A DNA stretch of 64,000 nt from an uncultured Clostridia bacterium (GTDB lineage: Bacteria > Bacillota > Clostridia > Oscillospirales > Oscillospiraceae): positions 180,296 to 244,295 of the forward strand of contig CANSSG010000001.1 of NCBI GenBank assembly GCA_947649615.1, in the 5' to 3' direction. Position numbers and translations under genes: made by a program. Position 1 is the first letter of the stretch, and the number at the start of each line of letters is the position of its first letter. Below are positions 1 to 8,229 of the stretch, piece by piece. Under the pieces are notes generated by a model that worked only from the letters and a program-made list of their open reading frames with translations, did no database searches and was not told the DNA's origin.

Positions 1-722
1 AGCGCGATGGGGTTGCAGCCCATAATGTACTTGGCGCCAGCGGCATGGGCGGCTTCCCCGATGGCCTTGGCGTCCTCCAGATTGCCGTAATAGTTGGGCT
101 GCTGCACATACACGCAGGCGGCGTCCGCCCCCAGGGCGGCGCACAGGGCGTCCAAATCCGTCCGGCCATCCTTCTCGGGAATGAACTCCAGCTCCATGCC
201 GGAGCCGAAGCAGTACGTTTTCATCGTCTCAATGACCCCCGGCTCCGCGCAGGCGGAGACGAAAGCCCGGTTCCGCTTCCGCTCCCGGCACATGGCCAGC
301 GCCTCGGCGGCGGCGGTTGCCCCGTCGTAAACGGACGCGTTGGAGACCTCCATGCCGGTCAGCGCACAGATCATCGTCTGATATTCAAAAATAGATTGCA
401 GGATGCCCTGGCTGATTTCCGCCTGATAGGGGGTGTAAGCGGTAACCAGCTCCTCGCGGCTGGCTACGCTTTTCACCACGGCGGGGATAAAGTGGCGGTA
501 CGCGCCCGCGCCCCGGAGGACGGCGCCATAGACGCGGTTTTTCCGGGCCATGGCGGAGACCTTCTGGCGGACGGCCAGCTCGCTCAGCCCCTCGGGCAGG
601 TCAAGCTGATCTACAAGCATTTCCTTCGGGACGGCGGCGAACAATTCCTCCACCGCGCCCACGCCAACAGCGTCCAGCATGGACTTTTTCTGAACCTGGG
701 TATTCGGGACATACGTTCCCAT
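1..722 (-). CDS. gcvPA: Glycine dehydrogenase (decarboxylating) subunit 1, C-terminus cut by window edge
   Basis: This is the first half of the split P-protein of the glycine cleavage system, which with subunit 2 decarboxylates glycine using PLP and passes the aminomethyl group to lipoyl GcvH. The visible N-terminal 240 residues begin MGTYVPNT and include the family segments YTPYQAEISQG and GMEVSNASVYDGATA. The ATG at 722 is preceded by GAAAGGATT. It is the third gene of the riboswitch-controlled operon, 65 bases after gcvH. The PLP lysine is expected in subunit 2, which should follow beyond base 1. Family assignment is firm; only the 3' end is missing. Confidence 0.95.
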   Translation of the reverse strand, partial: MGTYVPNTQVQKKSMLDAVGVGAVEELFAAVPKEMLVDQLDLPEGLSELAVRQKVSAMARKNRVYGAVLRGAGAYRHFIPAVVKSVASREELVTAYTPYQAEISQGILQSIFEYQTMICALTGMEVSNASVYDGATAAAEALAMCRERKRNRAFVSACAEPGVIETMKTYCFGSGMELEFIPEKDGRTDLDALCAALGADAACVYVQQPNYYGNLEDAKAIGEAAHAAGAKYIMGCNPIA

Positions 723-751
723 AAGCGTCAATCCTTTCTCAAGAAAAGTGA

Positions 752-778
752 CCGGGGCAGGGCAGCGCCCTGCCCCGG
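752..778 (-). other. Perfect 12-bp intercistronic hairpin between gcvH and gcvPA
   Basis: CCGGGGCAGGGC pairs with its exact complement around a 3-base loop. It lies between the gcvH stop and the gcvPA start and is followed on the coding strand by TCACTTTTC, so it could be a weak attenuator or an mRNA-stability or processing element that lowers gcvP relative to gcvH. The structure is seen directly; the role is inferred. Confidence 0.5.
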
Positions 779-787
779 CATAGGGGG

Positions 788-1165
788 TTACTGCTTCTGA
801 ACAAAAGCTTCGTACTCATCGGCGGCCATCAGTTCGCCGAAAACGGAAATATCCTTGATTTTTGCAATCCAAGCGCCATAGGGGTCCTCATTCAAAAGCT
901 GCGGCTCGTCTTCCAGCCCGGTGTTGACCTCCTCGATCACGCCGGTCACAGGGCTTATGACGTCGGATACGGCCTTAACGGACTCCACGTCGCAGAAGGA
1001 TTCCCCGGCGGTGACTTCGCCGCCCTCCTGGGGAAGGTTAATAAATACCAGGTCGCCCAGCTCGCTCTGGGCAAAGTCGGTGATGCCCACCAGGGCGGTG
1101 GTCTCGTCGATGGCCTTGACCCACTCATGGTCTTGGGAATACTTCAGTCCGGCAGGGAAATTCAT
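788..1165 (-). CDS. gcvH: Glycine cleavage system H protein
   Basis: This is the lipoyl carrier protein that shuttles the aminomethyl group between the P-, T- and L-proteins. Its 125 residues are the usual length. The lipoylation site is K64 within [10 protein letters not shown], and the N-terminus reads YSQDHEWV as in other H proteins. The start is supported by TAAGGAGG 10 bases upstream. It lies 57 bases after the gcvT-glyA fusion and before gcvPA, so it is probably cotranscribed from the glycine-responsive promoter. Confidence 0.97.
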   Translation of the reverse strand: MNFPAGLKYSQDHEWVKAIDETTALVGITDFAQSELGDLVFINLPQEGGEVTAGESFCDVESVKAVSDVISPVTGVIEEVNTGLEDEPQLLNEDPYGAWIAKIKDISVFGELMAADEYEAFVQKQ

Positions 1166-1222
1166 AGTTTGGTTCCTCCTTAAAAAAATGTTATTGAAAT
1201 GAATCTTCGCGCAGAAAGCGCG

Positions 1223-3871
1223 TCAAATCCCAGACTTCTTGGCAAGCTCGTTAAGGGCGTCCAGAACCTGCCCCTCGGTGAAGCAATACTTCATCTCGGT
1301 ATAGCCCTGGCGGAGCTTAGCAATATCCTCCTTGACCTCCTTGCCCCGCAGGATGCAGTCCGCCATGATCTGTGCCAGCTTGTCAAACCCGGCAGGCCCG
1401 AACCCAAAGCGCGTCATTTCATTCACGCCCATCCGGAGCGCGCCGGAAGCGGTAAACCCTTCCTCCTCGGGGGTCGCCTGGTAGTTGCAGATAATGCCGT
1501 TGCGCTCCAGCCGCATCGCTATATCCGGCCCGGCGCCGTAGCCCACGTTGACGATGACCTGATGGGTCTCGGTGTAATCGTTGGCGGGATCGCCGGCCAC
1601 ATCCAGCCCCGCCGCCTTCAAGCTCCTGGCAAAGCTCTTGGCGTTGCTCACCACGGCCTTCTGGTACTCGTCCTTGAACTGGTTCATCTCATACGCCGCC
1701 ATCAGCAGGCCAAGCTGGGTCCCCAGATGGTGGTTGGAGACGCTGCCCGGGAAAGCGCGGGTTTCAATGGTCTCCCAAAGGCCGTATTTCAACTCGCCCT
1801 TCTTGTAGTTCACGCCCACAATGCCGCGCTGGGGGCCGAAGAACGTCTTATGGGTGGAGCCGGTCACGATCTCCGCCCCCTCCTGGAAGGGCTTCTGGAA
1901 GTAGTCGCCGATGAGGCCCAGGACGTGGGCCATATCGTACATAATCGTAGTTTGCAGCCCCATTTCGTCCACATGCTTCCGGATGGCCGCCACAGGCTCC
2001 TTGTGGAGCACCATGCTCTTGCCGAAAATGATGAATTCGGGCCGGTACTGGTCGATAGCCTTTTTCGTCTCCTCCACGTCAATCTTGTAGATATTGTCCT
2101 TAAGGACGGGGAAGTTCACCAGCGCGTGGCGCTCGGTGACGGGGTCGATGGCTATATAATCATGAAGCGCCCCCATGGGCTGGGCGGAAAGGTGGCCGCC
2201 CTTAATGATATGGTTGTTCATGATATACCCCAGCCGCTGGGGGTCCTGCTTGCGGTTGAGCCTGTTCTTCCAATCCATCAGCGCGGAGAATACGCAGGTG
2301 TTGGACATCTGGCCGCTGATGCACCGGGTCTCCGCCTCGGCGCAGCCCATAAAGGCCTTCATCTCCTCCACTAAAAGCTGCTCCACCTCGTCGATAAACC
2401 CGGTACCCTGATAATAGAACACGTCCGCGTCATAAAAGCTCTTGACCTTCTTGTGCTCCGCATAGCGGAAGGAAGGGTCGCTGGCGCACAGCAGCCGCAC
2501 CGCCCGGGAAGGCGTCATCTCGGAGGGGATCAGGTTTACGCACTGCTCCTGCCGCCACACATGGTTCTCAATAGCCCGGCCAATCAGCTCCAGGGCCTTG
2601 GGCGCACGGTCGCCGGACGCCGCGGCGCCGTCCTCCTCATCGGGGCGGTAGATGATAGGCCGCGCAAAGGGCGGCGCGTCCACCCGCATGTGGTACGGCG
2701 GGATGACAGCCTTCAGCCGCCGTCCGCGCACGTCGATCTGCACCTCGTCGTCTTCCAGGGTGTCGCTGTCCACGAGGGCAAGGCCAATTGACCGCTTGGC
2801 GGCCTCGTCCAGGATCACGGTCTGCAAGCCCTCGCCCTCATGGCGGTAGTAGGGAACCATTGTGCCGCTGGTAACGTAGCCGATGTGCTTATCACCCTTA
2901 TAAACCGGCATCCCCGCCCGCATAACGCCCTTGTCCAGCAGGGTAACCGGCATGACCCGCCGGGGCAGGTCCGCCAAATCGGAGAAGTCCCGGTTCTGGA
3001 TGCGCTTGAATGCCTCATACTGCTTCGCCAGCGGCTCCCGGCCGATGAAATCGCCCTTTTGCCCGGAAAAGCTGACGGCAAACTTCGCCAGGGGTACAGC
3101 GAAAACCGGAATCTCCTTCCCCTCGGGTCCGCCGCCCATTTCATGCCCATACAGCGGCAGGCAGGCTTCCAGGCGGCAGGTGTCCCGCGCGCCTAAGCCG
3201 GCGGGCCTGGCCCCCAGCTCCACAAGCCGGTTCCACAGCCACTCCGCTTCCCCGCTCTCAATGTAGACCTCATAGCCGATCGGCTCGCCGGTGTAGCCGG
3301 TCTTGGCCACCCGCACGGTGCGCCCCTCGAACTGGAGGGTGTTCAGCGCGTTCTTCACCGGCTCGGTAATGGCTTCTCCGCCGGAGAGGGCCTGCAAGAC
3401 CTCCTTCGCCTTAGGGCCTTGGACGGCGATGGCGGCCCATTCGCCAGTAATCACGGTCATTTTCGCGTCATAATTCTTAATCTGCGCCTGGAGGTGGGCC
3501 AAATCCTTGTCGGTGTTCGCCGCGTTGACCACCAGCAGATAGCGGTCTTCCTCGAAGCGGTAGAGGTACGCGTCGTCCACCGCGCCGCCGTTTTCATTGG
3601 GGATGATGGCGTACTGGGCCTGATTGAGGTCCAGGGCCATCACGTTGCTGGACAGCACATGCTGGAGGAAAGGCACCATCTCCGGGCCTTCCACCAGAAT
3701 CCGCCCCATATGGGATACGTCGAAGAGGCTGCATGCGTGGCGGGTGTAAAGGTGCTCCGCCACGATTTTGGCCGGGTACTCAATGGGCATCTCCCAGCCG
3801 CCGAAGTCCACCATCGTGGCTCCTGCGGCTATATGGACGCCGTAGAGCTGGGTACGCTTGAGATCGCTCAT
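1223..3871 (-). CDS. GcvT-GlyA fusion: aminomethyltransferase joined to serine hydroxymethyltransferase
   Basis: The protein is 882 residues long. About residues 1-395 form a complete T-protein (for example FDVSHMGRI, TGYTGEPIGYEVYIE and a GcvT C-terminal barrel). About residues 415-882 form a fold-type I SHMT domain with NLIPSE near its start, YDMAH (D646) and the PLP-lysine motif STHKTFFGP (K675). T-protein makes methylene-THF from glycine, and SHMT uses methylene-THF and glycine to make serine, so the fusion could couple glycine cleavage to serine synthesis. The SHMT half is divergent (CISGQMSN where canonical enzymes have a HSGAQAN-like motif). There is no stop between the halves. The ATG has AAAAGGAG upstream. 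It is the first gene after the glycine riboswitch. Confidence 0.93.
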   Translation of the reverse strand: MSDLKRTQLYGVHIAAGATMVDFGGWEMPIEYPAKIVAEHLYTRHACSLFDVSHMGRILVEGPEMVPFLQHVLSSNVMALDLNQAQYAIIPNENGGAVDDAYLYRFEEDRYLLVVNAANTDKDLAHLQAQIKNYDAKMTVITGEWAAIAVQGPKAKEVLQALSGGEAITEPVKNALNTLQFEGRTVRVAKTGYTGEPIGYEVYIESGEAEWLWNRLVELGARPAGLGARDTCRLEACLPLYGHEMGGGPEGKEIPVFAVPLAKFAVSFSGQKGDFIGREPLAKQYEAFKRIQNRDFSDLADLPRRVMPVTLLDKGVMRAGMPVYKGDKHIGYVTSGTMVPYYRHEGEGLQTVILDEAAKRSIGLALVDSDTLEDDEVQIDVRGRRLKAVIPPYHMRVDAPPFARPIIYRPDEEDGAAASGDRAPKALELIGRAIENHVWRQEQCVNLIPSEMTPSRAVRLLCASDPSFRYAEHKKVKSFYDADVFYYQGTGFIDEVEQLLVEEMKAFMGCAEAETRCISGQMSNTCVFSALMDWKNRLNRKQDPQRLGYIMNNHIIKGGHLSAQPMGALHDYIAIDPVTERHALVNFPVLKDNIYKIDVEETKKAIDQYRPEFIIFGKSMVLHKEPVAAIRKHVDEMGLQTTIMYDMAHVLGLIGDYFQKPFQEGAEIVTGSTHKTFFGPQRGIVGVNYKKGELKYGLWETIETRAFPGSVSNHHLGTQLGLLMAAYEMNQFKDEYQKAVVSNAKSFARSLKAAGLDVAGDPANDYTETHQVIVNVGYGAGPDIAMRLERNGIICNYQATPEEEGFTASGALRMGVNEMTRFGFGPAGFDKLAQIMADCILRGKEVKEDIAKLRQGYTEMKYCFTEGQVLDALNELAKKSGI

Positions 3872-3917
3872 ATCAATGTCTCCTTTTTTGAATTTTCTGG
3901 GGAAAATAGGAACAAGG

Positions 3918-3938
3918 CAGGGCGGGGTCTCCGCCCTG
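3918..3938 (-). other. Short hairpin in the gcvT-glyA leader
   Basis: CAGGGCGG and CCGCCCTG form an 8-bp stem with a 5-base loop, between the riboswitch terminator and the start codon of the fusion gene. It has no T-run, so it is unlikely to be a terminator. The role is unknown. Confidence 0.35.
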
Positions 3939-3980
3939 TCCGCTCAGCGTTGGCAAGGGTCCGCAGCGTTTTGCCGGAAA

Positions 3981-4016
3981 AGAAAAACAGGGCGCGACGA
4001 TACCGTCACGCCTCTG
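3981..4016 (-). terminator. Riboswitch expression-platform terminator
   Basis: On the minus strand a hairpin GGCGTGACG-GTAT-CGTCGCGCC, flanked by CAG/CTG complementarity, is followed directly by TTTTTCTTTT. It starts a few bases after the second glycine aptamer, so glycine binding probably controls terminator formation and readthrough into gcvT-glyA. Confidence 0.85.
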
Positions 4017-4023
4017 TTTATCA

Positions 4024-4168
4024 TAACCTGAGAGATTCCCAGGCCTATACGCCTGGTTGCCCCGTCGGTGCGCCGCAGCGCTTTCCAGATTTTCGTCCCG
4101 GCTCAGTCCCTTTTACCTGAGAGAGAATGGCAGTTTGCTCCTTCGGCGCCGCATGCGCGGACTCTCCT
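4024..4168 (-). promoter_or_regulatory. Tandem glycine riboswitch
   Basis: Two consecutive glycine-aptamer cores are readable on the minus strand. The 5' aptamer has GGAGAG, then GCGCCGAAGGAGCAA, closing with TCTCTCAGGTAAAAGG. The 3' aptamer has GCACCGACGGGGCAACC, closing with AATCTCTCAGG. These are the conserved strings of the family. The position just upstream of glycine cleavage genes, with a terminator behind it, fits a glycine-ON switch. Confidence 0.93.
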
Positions 4169-4238
4169 AAGCCGTTCATCCGAATATTTAATTATCAGGA
4201 ATCAAAATATTTTCTCGCTATTGTTTTTCTCTATCCAT

Positions 4239-4267
4239 AAGATATATCACAAATTTCGATTTGTCAA
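4239..4267 (-). promoter_or_regulatory. SigA-type promoter of the gcv operon
   Basis: TTGACA (4262-4267) and TATCTT (4239-4244) are separated by exactly 17 bases on the minus strand. The predicted start near 4232 leaves about 65 bases before the first aptamer. Confidence 0.8.
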
Positions 4268-4508
4268 CAGATATTTTCCCATGTCCCGCTTTTTATGAAA
4301 CATTGCCAGTTTTGAGGGGCTGTTTTTGGTGAACATCACGCAGGGAGAGTCCCCCTGCCTCGGACGCCGCCCCCGGCGCGCACAAAAAAGCTATGCTGTG
4401 CGCCAAAAAAGTATTCGCTTTGTGGAAAATATATCCCGCCCCCGGCCTTCCCATACTGGGGTCAAACAAGCCCCGGCCGGTATTTCCGCGCTGCAGGCAA
4501 AAATGGAA

Positions 4509-4537
4509 TTGACGGCGTTACGCCGTTGTGATAAAAT
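4509..4537 (+). promoter_or_regulatory. Promoter of nfnAB with a palindrome in the spacer
   Basis: TTGACG (4509-4514), a 17-base spacer and TAAAAT (4532-4537) form a good SigA-type promoter 67 bases before the nfnA ATG. The spacer overlaps the inverted repeat ACGGCG-TTA-CGCCGT (4512-4526), a plausible operator. The rest of the 4270-4508 interval shows no gene; it contains only GC-rich short inverted repeats. Confidence 0.7.
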
Positions 4538-4603
4538 GCTTACTATGTGCGGATACCATACCCCTATACAAGAAACCGAATCTGAGTGGAAAGAGGAAAC
4601 ACT

Positions 4604-5446
4604 ATGTATCGGATCGTAAAAAAGCGGGTTTTAAACCCTACCGTCACCCTGATGGAAATCGAAGCGCCTGCCGTGGCGCGCAAGTGCGAGCCTGGCCAGT
4701 TCATCATCCTCCGGGTGGATGAGAACGGCGAACGCATCCCCCTGACCATCGCGGCCTATGACCGCGAGACCGGAACTGTCACCATTATCTTCCAGATCGT
4801 GGGCGCTACCACCGAAAAGCTCAACCACAAGGAGCAGGGGGAGTACATCCAGGACTTCGTCGGACCCCTGGGCAAGGCCACCGAGACCGAAGGCCTCCAA
4901 CGCGTGGCCGTCATCGGCGGCGGCGTTGGCACCGCCATCGCCTACCCCGTGGCGAAGAAGCTCCATGACGACGGGTGCCATGTGGACCTGATCGTGGGCT
5001 TCCGCAACAAGGACCTCATTATCCTCAAGGAAGAGTTCGAGGCCGCCAGCACCAACCTCATCATCGGCACCGACGACGGCTCCTACGGCAAGAAGGCCCT
5101 GGTCACCGACCTGCTCAAGGAGCAGATCGAATCCGGCGCGAAGTACGACAAGGTCATCGCCATCGGCCCGGTCATCATGATGAAATTTGTCTGCGCCCTG
5201 ACCAAAGAGTACGGCATCCCCACCGTGGTCAGCATGAACCCCATCATGATCGACGGCACCGGCATGTGCGGCGGCTGCCGGCTGAGCGTGGGCGGCGAGA
5301 CGAAGTTCGCCTGCGTGGACGGACCCGAGTTCGACGGGCATCTGGTGGACTTCGACGAGTCCATGGCCCGCGGCGCCATGTACCGGGACTTCGAGCTTCA
5401 CGCAAGAGAGGAAACTTGCAATCTGTTCAAGCAGGAGGTAAAGTGA
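4604..5446 (+). CDS. nfnA: NfnA, small subunit of NADH-dependent ferredoxin:NADP+ oxidoreductase
   Basis: This FAD/NAD(P)-binding and [2Fe-2S] subunit of the cytoplasmic electron-bifurcating transhydrogenase couples NADPH oxidation to ferredoxin and NAD+ reduction, or the reverse. The protein has an FNR-type fold with IPLTIA near the N-terminus, the nucleotide-binding GGGVGTAIA, and the cluster cysteines in GTGMCGGCRLSVGG plus a later FACVDGPEFDG. I start at ATG 4604 (MYRIVKKRV) because AAGAGG lies 7 bases upstream; an in-frame GTG at 4586 overlaps that ribosome site. The family is also annotated as dihydroorotate/sulfide dehydrogenase-like or as glutamate synthase beta-associated. Pairing with NfnB one base downstream supports Nfn. 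Confidence 0.9.
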   Translation: MYRIVKKRVLNPTVTLMEIEAPAVARKCEPGQFIILRVDENGERIPLTIAAYDRETGTVTIIFQIVGATTEKLNHKEQGEYIQDFVGPLGKATETEGLQRVAVIGGGVGTAIAYPVAKKLHDDGCHVDLIVGFRNKDLIILKEEFEAASTNLIIGTDDGSYGKKALVTDLLKEQIESGAKYDKVIAIGPVIMMKFVCALTKEYGIPTVVSMNPIMIDGTGMCGGCRLSVGGETKFACVDGPEFDGHLVDFDESMARGAMYRDFELHAREETCNLFKQEVK

Positions 5447-5447
5447 T

Positions 5448-6866
5448 ATGGCTAATATGCGTCCGGATAAAAATCCTATGCCCCATCAGGACCCCGTGGT
5501 CCGCAGCGGCAACTTTGAAGAGGTGGCCCTGGGCTATACTAAGGAACAGGCCGTTGACGAAGCGCAGCGCTGCCTGAACTGCAAGAATATGCCCTGCGTC
5601 TCCGGCTGCCCCGTGAAGATTCATATTCCTGAGTTTATCGCCAAGGTGGCCGAAGGCGATTTTGAAGCCGCCTACCAGATCATCGCCCAGGACAGCGCCC
5701 TGCCCGCCGTCTGCGGCCGGGTCTGCCCCCAGGAGACCCAGTGCGAAAGCAAATGCGTACGCGGCATCAAGCATGAGAGCGTGGGCATCGGCCGCCTGGA
5801 ACGCTTCGTGGCCGACTGGCACAACGCCAACGCCACCGAAAAGCCTGTCAAGCCCGTCTCTAACGGCCATAAGGTGGCGGTGATCGGCTCCGGCCCCTCC
5901 GGCCTGACCTGCGCGGGCGACCTGGCCCGGAAGGGGTACGAGGTCACCGTCTATGAAGCCCTCCACCTGGCGGGCGGCGTGTTGGTGTATGGCATCCCCG
6001 AGTTCCGTCTGCCCAAGGCCATCGTCCAGAAGGAAGTGGACGGGCTGAAGGCCCTTGGCGTCAAGGTCGAGACCAACGTGGTGGTAGGCCGCTCGATTAC
6101 CATCGACGAGCTGATGGAGCAGGAGGGCTTCGAAGCCGTGTTCATCGGCTCCGGCGCGGGCCTGCCCATGTTCATGCACATCCCCGGCGAGAACCTGAAG
6201 GGCGTTTATTCCGCCAATGAGTTCCTGACCCGCATCAACCTGATGAAGGCGTACAAGGAAGGCTCCGACACCCCCATCATGCCCCTTAAGGGTAAGAAGG
6301 TGGCCGTGGTCGGCGGCGGCAACGTGGCTATGGACGCCGCCCGCTGCTCCCGCCGCCTGGGCGCGGATGTTTATGTCGTCTACCGCCGCTCCGAGGCCGA
6401 GCTGCCCGCCCGTGCCGAGGAAGTGGAGCATGCCAAGGAAGAAGGCATCATCTTCAAAACCCTCAACAACCCCACCGAAATCCTGGGCTACAACAACCCC
6501 GAGGACAAGCGCGACCCGAAGAACGGCTCCGTCTGCGGCCTGAAGTGCGTGGAGATGGAGCTGGGCGAGCCTGACGCGTCCGGCCGCCGCCGCCCCATCG
6601 TCAAAGAGGGCAGCGAGTTCGAGATGGAGATGGACTGCGTCATCATGGCCCTTGGCACCAGCCCCAACCCCCTCATCAAGTCCACTACCAAGGGCTTGGA
6701 GATCAACAAGCGGGGCGGCATCATCGTCAACGAGGACGGCCTGACCAGCCGCGAAGCCGTGTACGCCGGCGGCGACGCCGTCACCGGCGCGGCGACCGTC
6801 ATCCTGGCCATGGGCGCGGGCAAGACCGCTGCCAGCGCCATCGACGAGTACCTGGCTAAAAAGTAA
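5448..6866 (+). CDS. nfnB: NfnB, large subunit of NADH-dependent ferredoxin:NADP+ oxidoreductase (GltD-like)
   Basis: The 472 residues resemble the glutamate synthase small subunit. An N-terminal double [4Fe-4S] domain has RCLNCKNMPCVSGCP and CGRVCPQETQCESKC. It is followed by FAD-binding IGSGPSGLTCAGDLA and NADPH-binding VVGGGNVAMDAA motifs. In Nfn the large subunit holds the bifurcating FAD and the two iron-sulfur clusters. The start is one base after the nfnA stop, implying translational coupling. No glutamate synthase large subunit is nearby, which favours the transhydrogenase role over GOGAT; many databases call this gene gltA. Confidence 0.92.
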   Translation: MANMRPDKNPMPHQDPVVRSGNFEEVALGYTKEQAVDEAQRCLNCKNMPCVSGCPVKIHIPEFIAKVAEGDFEAAYQIIAQDSALPAVCGRVCPQETQCESKCVRGIKHESVGIGRLERFVADWHNANATEKPVKPVSNGHKVAVIGSGPSGLTCAGDLARKGYEVTVYEALHLAGGVLVYGIPEFRLPKAIVQKEVDGLKALGVKVETNVVVGRSITIDELMEQEGFEAVFIGSGAGLPMFMHIPGENLKGVYSANEFLTRINLMKAYKEGSDTPIMPLKGKKVAVVGGGNVAMDAARCSRRLGADVYVVYRRSEAELPARAEEVEHAKEEGIIFKTLNNPTEILGYNNPEDKRDPKNGSVCGLKCVEMELGEPDASGRRRPIVKEGSEFEMEMDCVIMALGTSPNPLIKSTTKGLEINKRGGIIVNEDGLTSREAVYAGGDAVTGAATVILAMGAGKTAASAIDEYLAKK

Positions 6867-6881
6867 ATCCCTACATAGTGC

Positions 6882-6917
6882 AAAGGCCTCTCCGGCGTCT
6901 CCGGGGAGGCCTTTTTT
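6882..6917 (+). terminator. Intrinsic terminator of nfnAB
   Basis: GGCCTCTCCGG and CCGGGGAGGCC pair around CGTCT and are followed by TTTTTT, 16 bases after the nfnB stop. Confidence 0.9.
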
Positions 6918-6941
6918 CACCGCGTTTTGCGGAGTTCTCCC

Positions 6942-6970
6942 TTGCTTTTTCCGGCAAACCCGGATATACT
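6942..6970 (+). promoter_or_regulatory. Promoter of the ymdB-like operon
   Basis: TTGCTT (6942-6947), a 17-base spacer and TATACT (6965-6970) lie 28 bases before the ATG, directly after the nfn terminator. Confidence 0.7.
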
Positions 6971-6997
6971 ACTTTTAAACATAAGGGAGGTCCCGAC

Positions 6998-7771
6998 ATG
7001 ATTTTACACATCTTGGCCGTTGGCGACGTGGTGGGCGAGCAGGGGCTTGCCCACCTGGAACAGAACCTCAGGCCGCTTAAGCGGCTCAAGGCCATCGACT
7101 TTACCGTGGTGAACGGTGAGAACGCCGCCGTTACCGGCATTACCCCGGAACAGGCGGACCGGCTCTATGCCGCCGGGGCGGACGTGGTGACCCTGGGCAA
7201 CCACACCTTCGGCAAGCCACAGACCGCCGCCCGGCTGGAGGATGACCCCTATCTGCTGCGGCCGGCCAACTACACGGGCCGCGCGCCGGGAAAGGGCTGG
7301 GGCGTTTATGACTGCGGCCGGTTTCAAATCGGCGTGATGAACCTGATTGGACGCTGCGGGCTGGATTTTAACGCGGATAACCCGTTTTTGACCGCCAGCA
7401 GGATTTTAAAGGCGGACAAGCCCCTGTTTACGCTGGTGGACTTCCACGCGGAAGCTACCAGCGAGAAGCTGGCGATGGCCTACCACCTGGACGGGCGGGT
7501 CTCCGCCATCTGGGGGACCCATACCCATGTGCCTACCGCCGACGAGCGGGTGTTTCCCAATGGCACCGGGTATATCAGCGACCTGGGGATGACCGGACCC
7601 GTGGAAAGCGTTCTGGGCATCCGCCCGGAGCAGAGCGTGGAACAGTTTTTAGGCGGCCTGCCGGGGCGGTACCAGGTGCCGGACGGGCCGTGCAAAATGC
7701 AGGGGGCGGTGTTCGGGCTGGACAGCCACACCGGCCTGTGCGTAGAAGTGGAAAGGATCGACATACGATGA
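6998..7771 (+). CDS. YmdB-family metallophosphoesterase (TIGR00282)
   Basis: This is a 257-residue member of the calcineurin-like YmdB family; the B. subtilis member hydrolyses 2',3'-cyclic nucleotides. Metal-binding signatures are ILAVGDVVG, VVNGENAA, TLGNHTFG, DFHAEATSEK and GTHTHVPTADE. The ATG at 6998 follows AAGGGAGG. It is the first of four overlapping genes (the next ATG overlaps this stop as ATGA). It is not fused to the RNase Y gene that often neighbours ymdB in Firmicutes. The family is certain; the substrate is taken from characterised relatives. Confidence 0.9.
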   Translation: MILHILAVGDVVGEQGLAHLEQNLRPLKRLKAIDFTVVNGENAAVTGITPEQADRLYAAGADVVTLGNHTFGKPQTAARLEDDPYLLRPANYTGRAPGKGWGVYDCGRFQIGVMNLIGRCGLDFNADNPFLTASRILKADKPLFTLVDFHAEATSEKLAMAYHLDGRVSAIWGTHTHVPTADERVFPNGTGYISDLGMTGPVESVLGIRPEQSVEQFLGGLPGRYQVPDGPCKMQGAVFGLDSHTGLCVEVERIDIR

Positions 7772-8229
7772 CGGGTGAACAGATGTGGCGGGGCTTCGCG
7801 GCGGCGCGGGGCCTGCCGGAGGATACGCCTTACGAAGCCTGGGCCTTTGGCGGTGATCCAGACAAGCTGGCGGCTCTGGTGCTGGACGGCGTTAAGACGG
7901 CTACCGCCTCCGCGTACCCCATGTATGCACTGGAAAAAGAGCCGCTGCCGGAAGCGGGGGAATACAGCGTCATCCTGGACAGCCGGGAGCAGGCGGTGTG
8001 CGTCATTTTTACGGAGGACGTGTCGGTGCTCCCTTTCCGGGAAATCGGCCCGGAACACGCCCGCCGGGAGGGCGAGGGGGATTTGTCCCTGGCCTATTGG
8101 CGGGACGTCCATGAGCGGTTCTTCAAGGCGGATATGGCCGCGTCCGGGCTGGTGTTTGACGAGGATATGCCCGTGGTCTGCGAACGGTTCCGGCTGGTCT
8201 GGCCGGAGAAAGGAGGTCGCCATGCCTAA
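7768..8229 (+). CDS. ASCH domain protein
   Basis: The 153-residue protein matches ASCH (PUA-like) proteins: YEAWAFGG near the N-terminus, LVLDGVKTATASAY, then a beta-barrel segment VILDSREQAVCVIFTEDV, and a C-terminal AYWRDVHERFF motif typical of the family. ASCH domains bind RNA or nucleosides; some act as N4-acetylcytidine amidohydrolases. The start overlaps the ymdB-like stop by 4 bases and the end overlaps the next gene by 8, so the genes are translated as a coupled unit. Confidence 0.85.
   Translation: MTGEQMWRGFAAARGLPEDTPYEAWAFGGDPDKLAALVLDGVKTATASAYPMYALEKEPLPEAGEYSVILDSREQAVCVIFTEDVSVLPFREIGPEHARREGEGDLSLAYWRDVHERFFKADMAASGLVFDEDMPVVCERFRLVWPEKGGRHA

Noticed and set aside
1199..2374. 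391-codon plus-strand frame within the GcvT-GlyA fusion
   Set aside because: Antisense of the SHMT domain with no recognisable domains.
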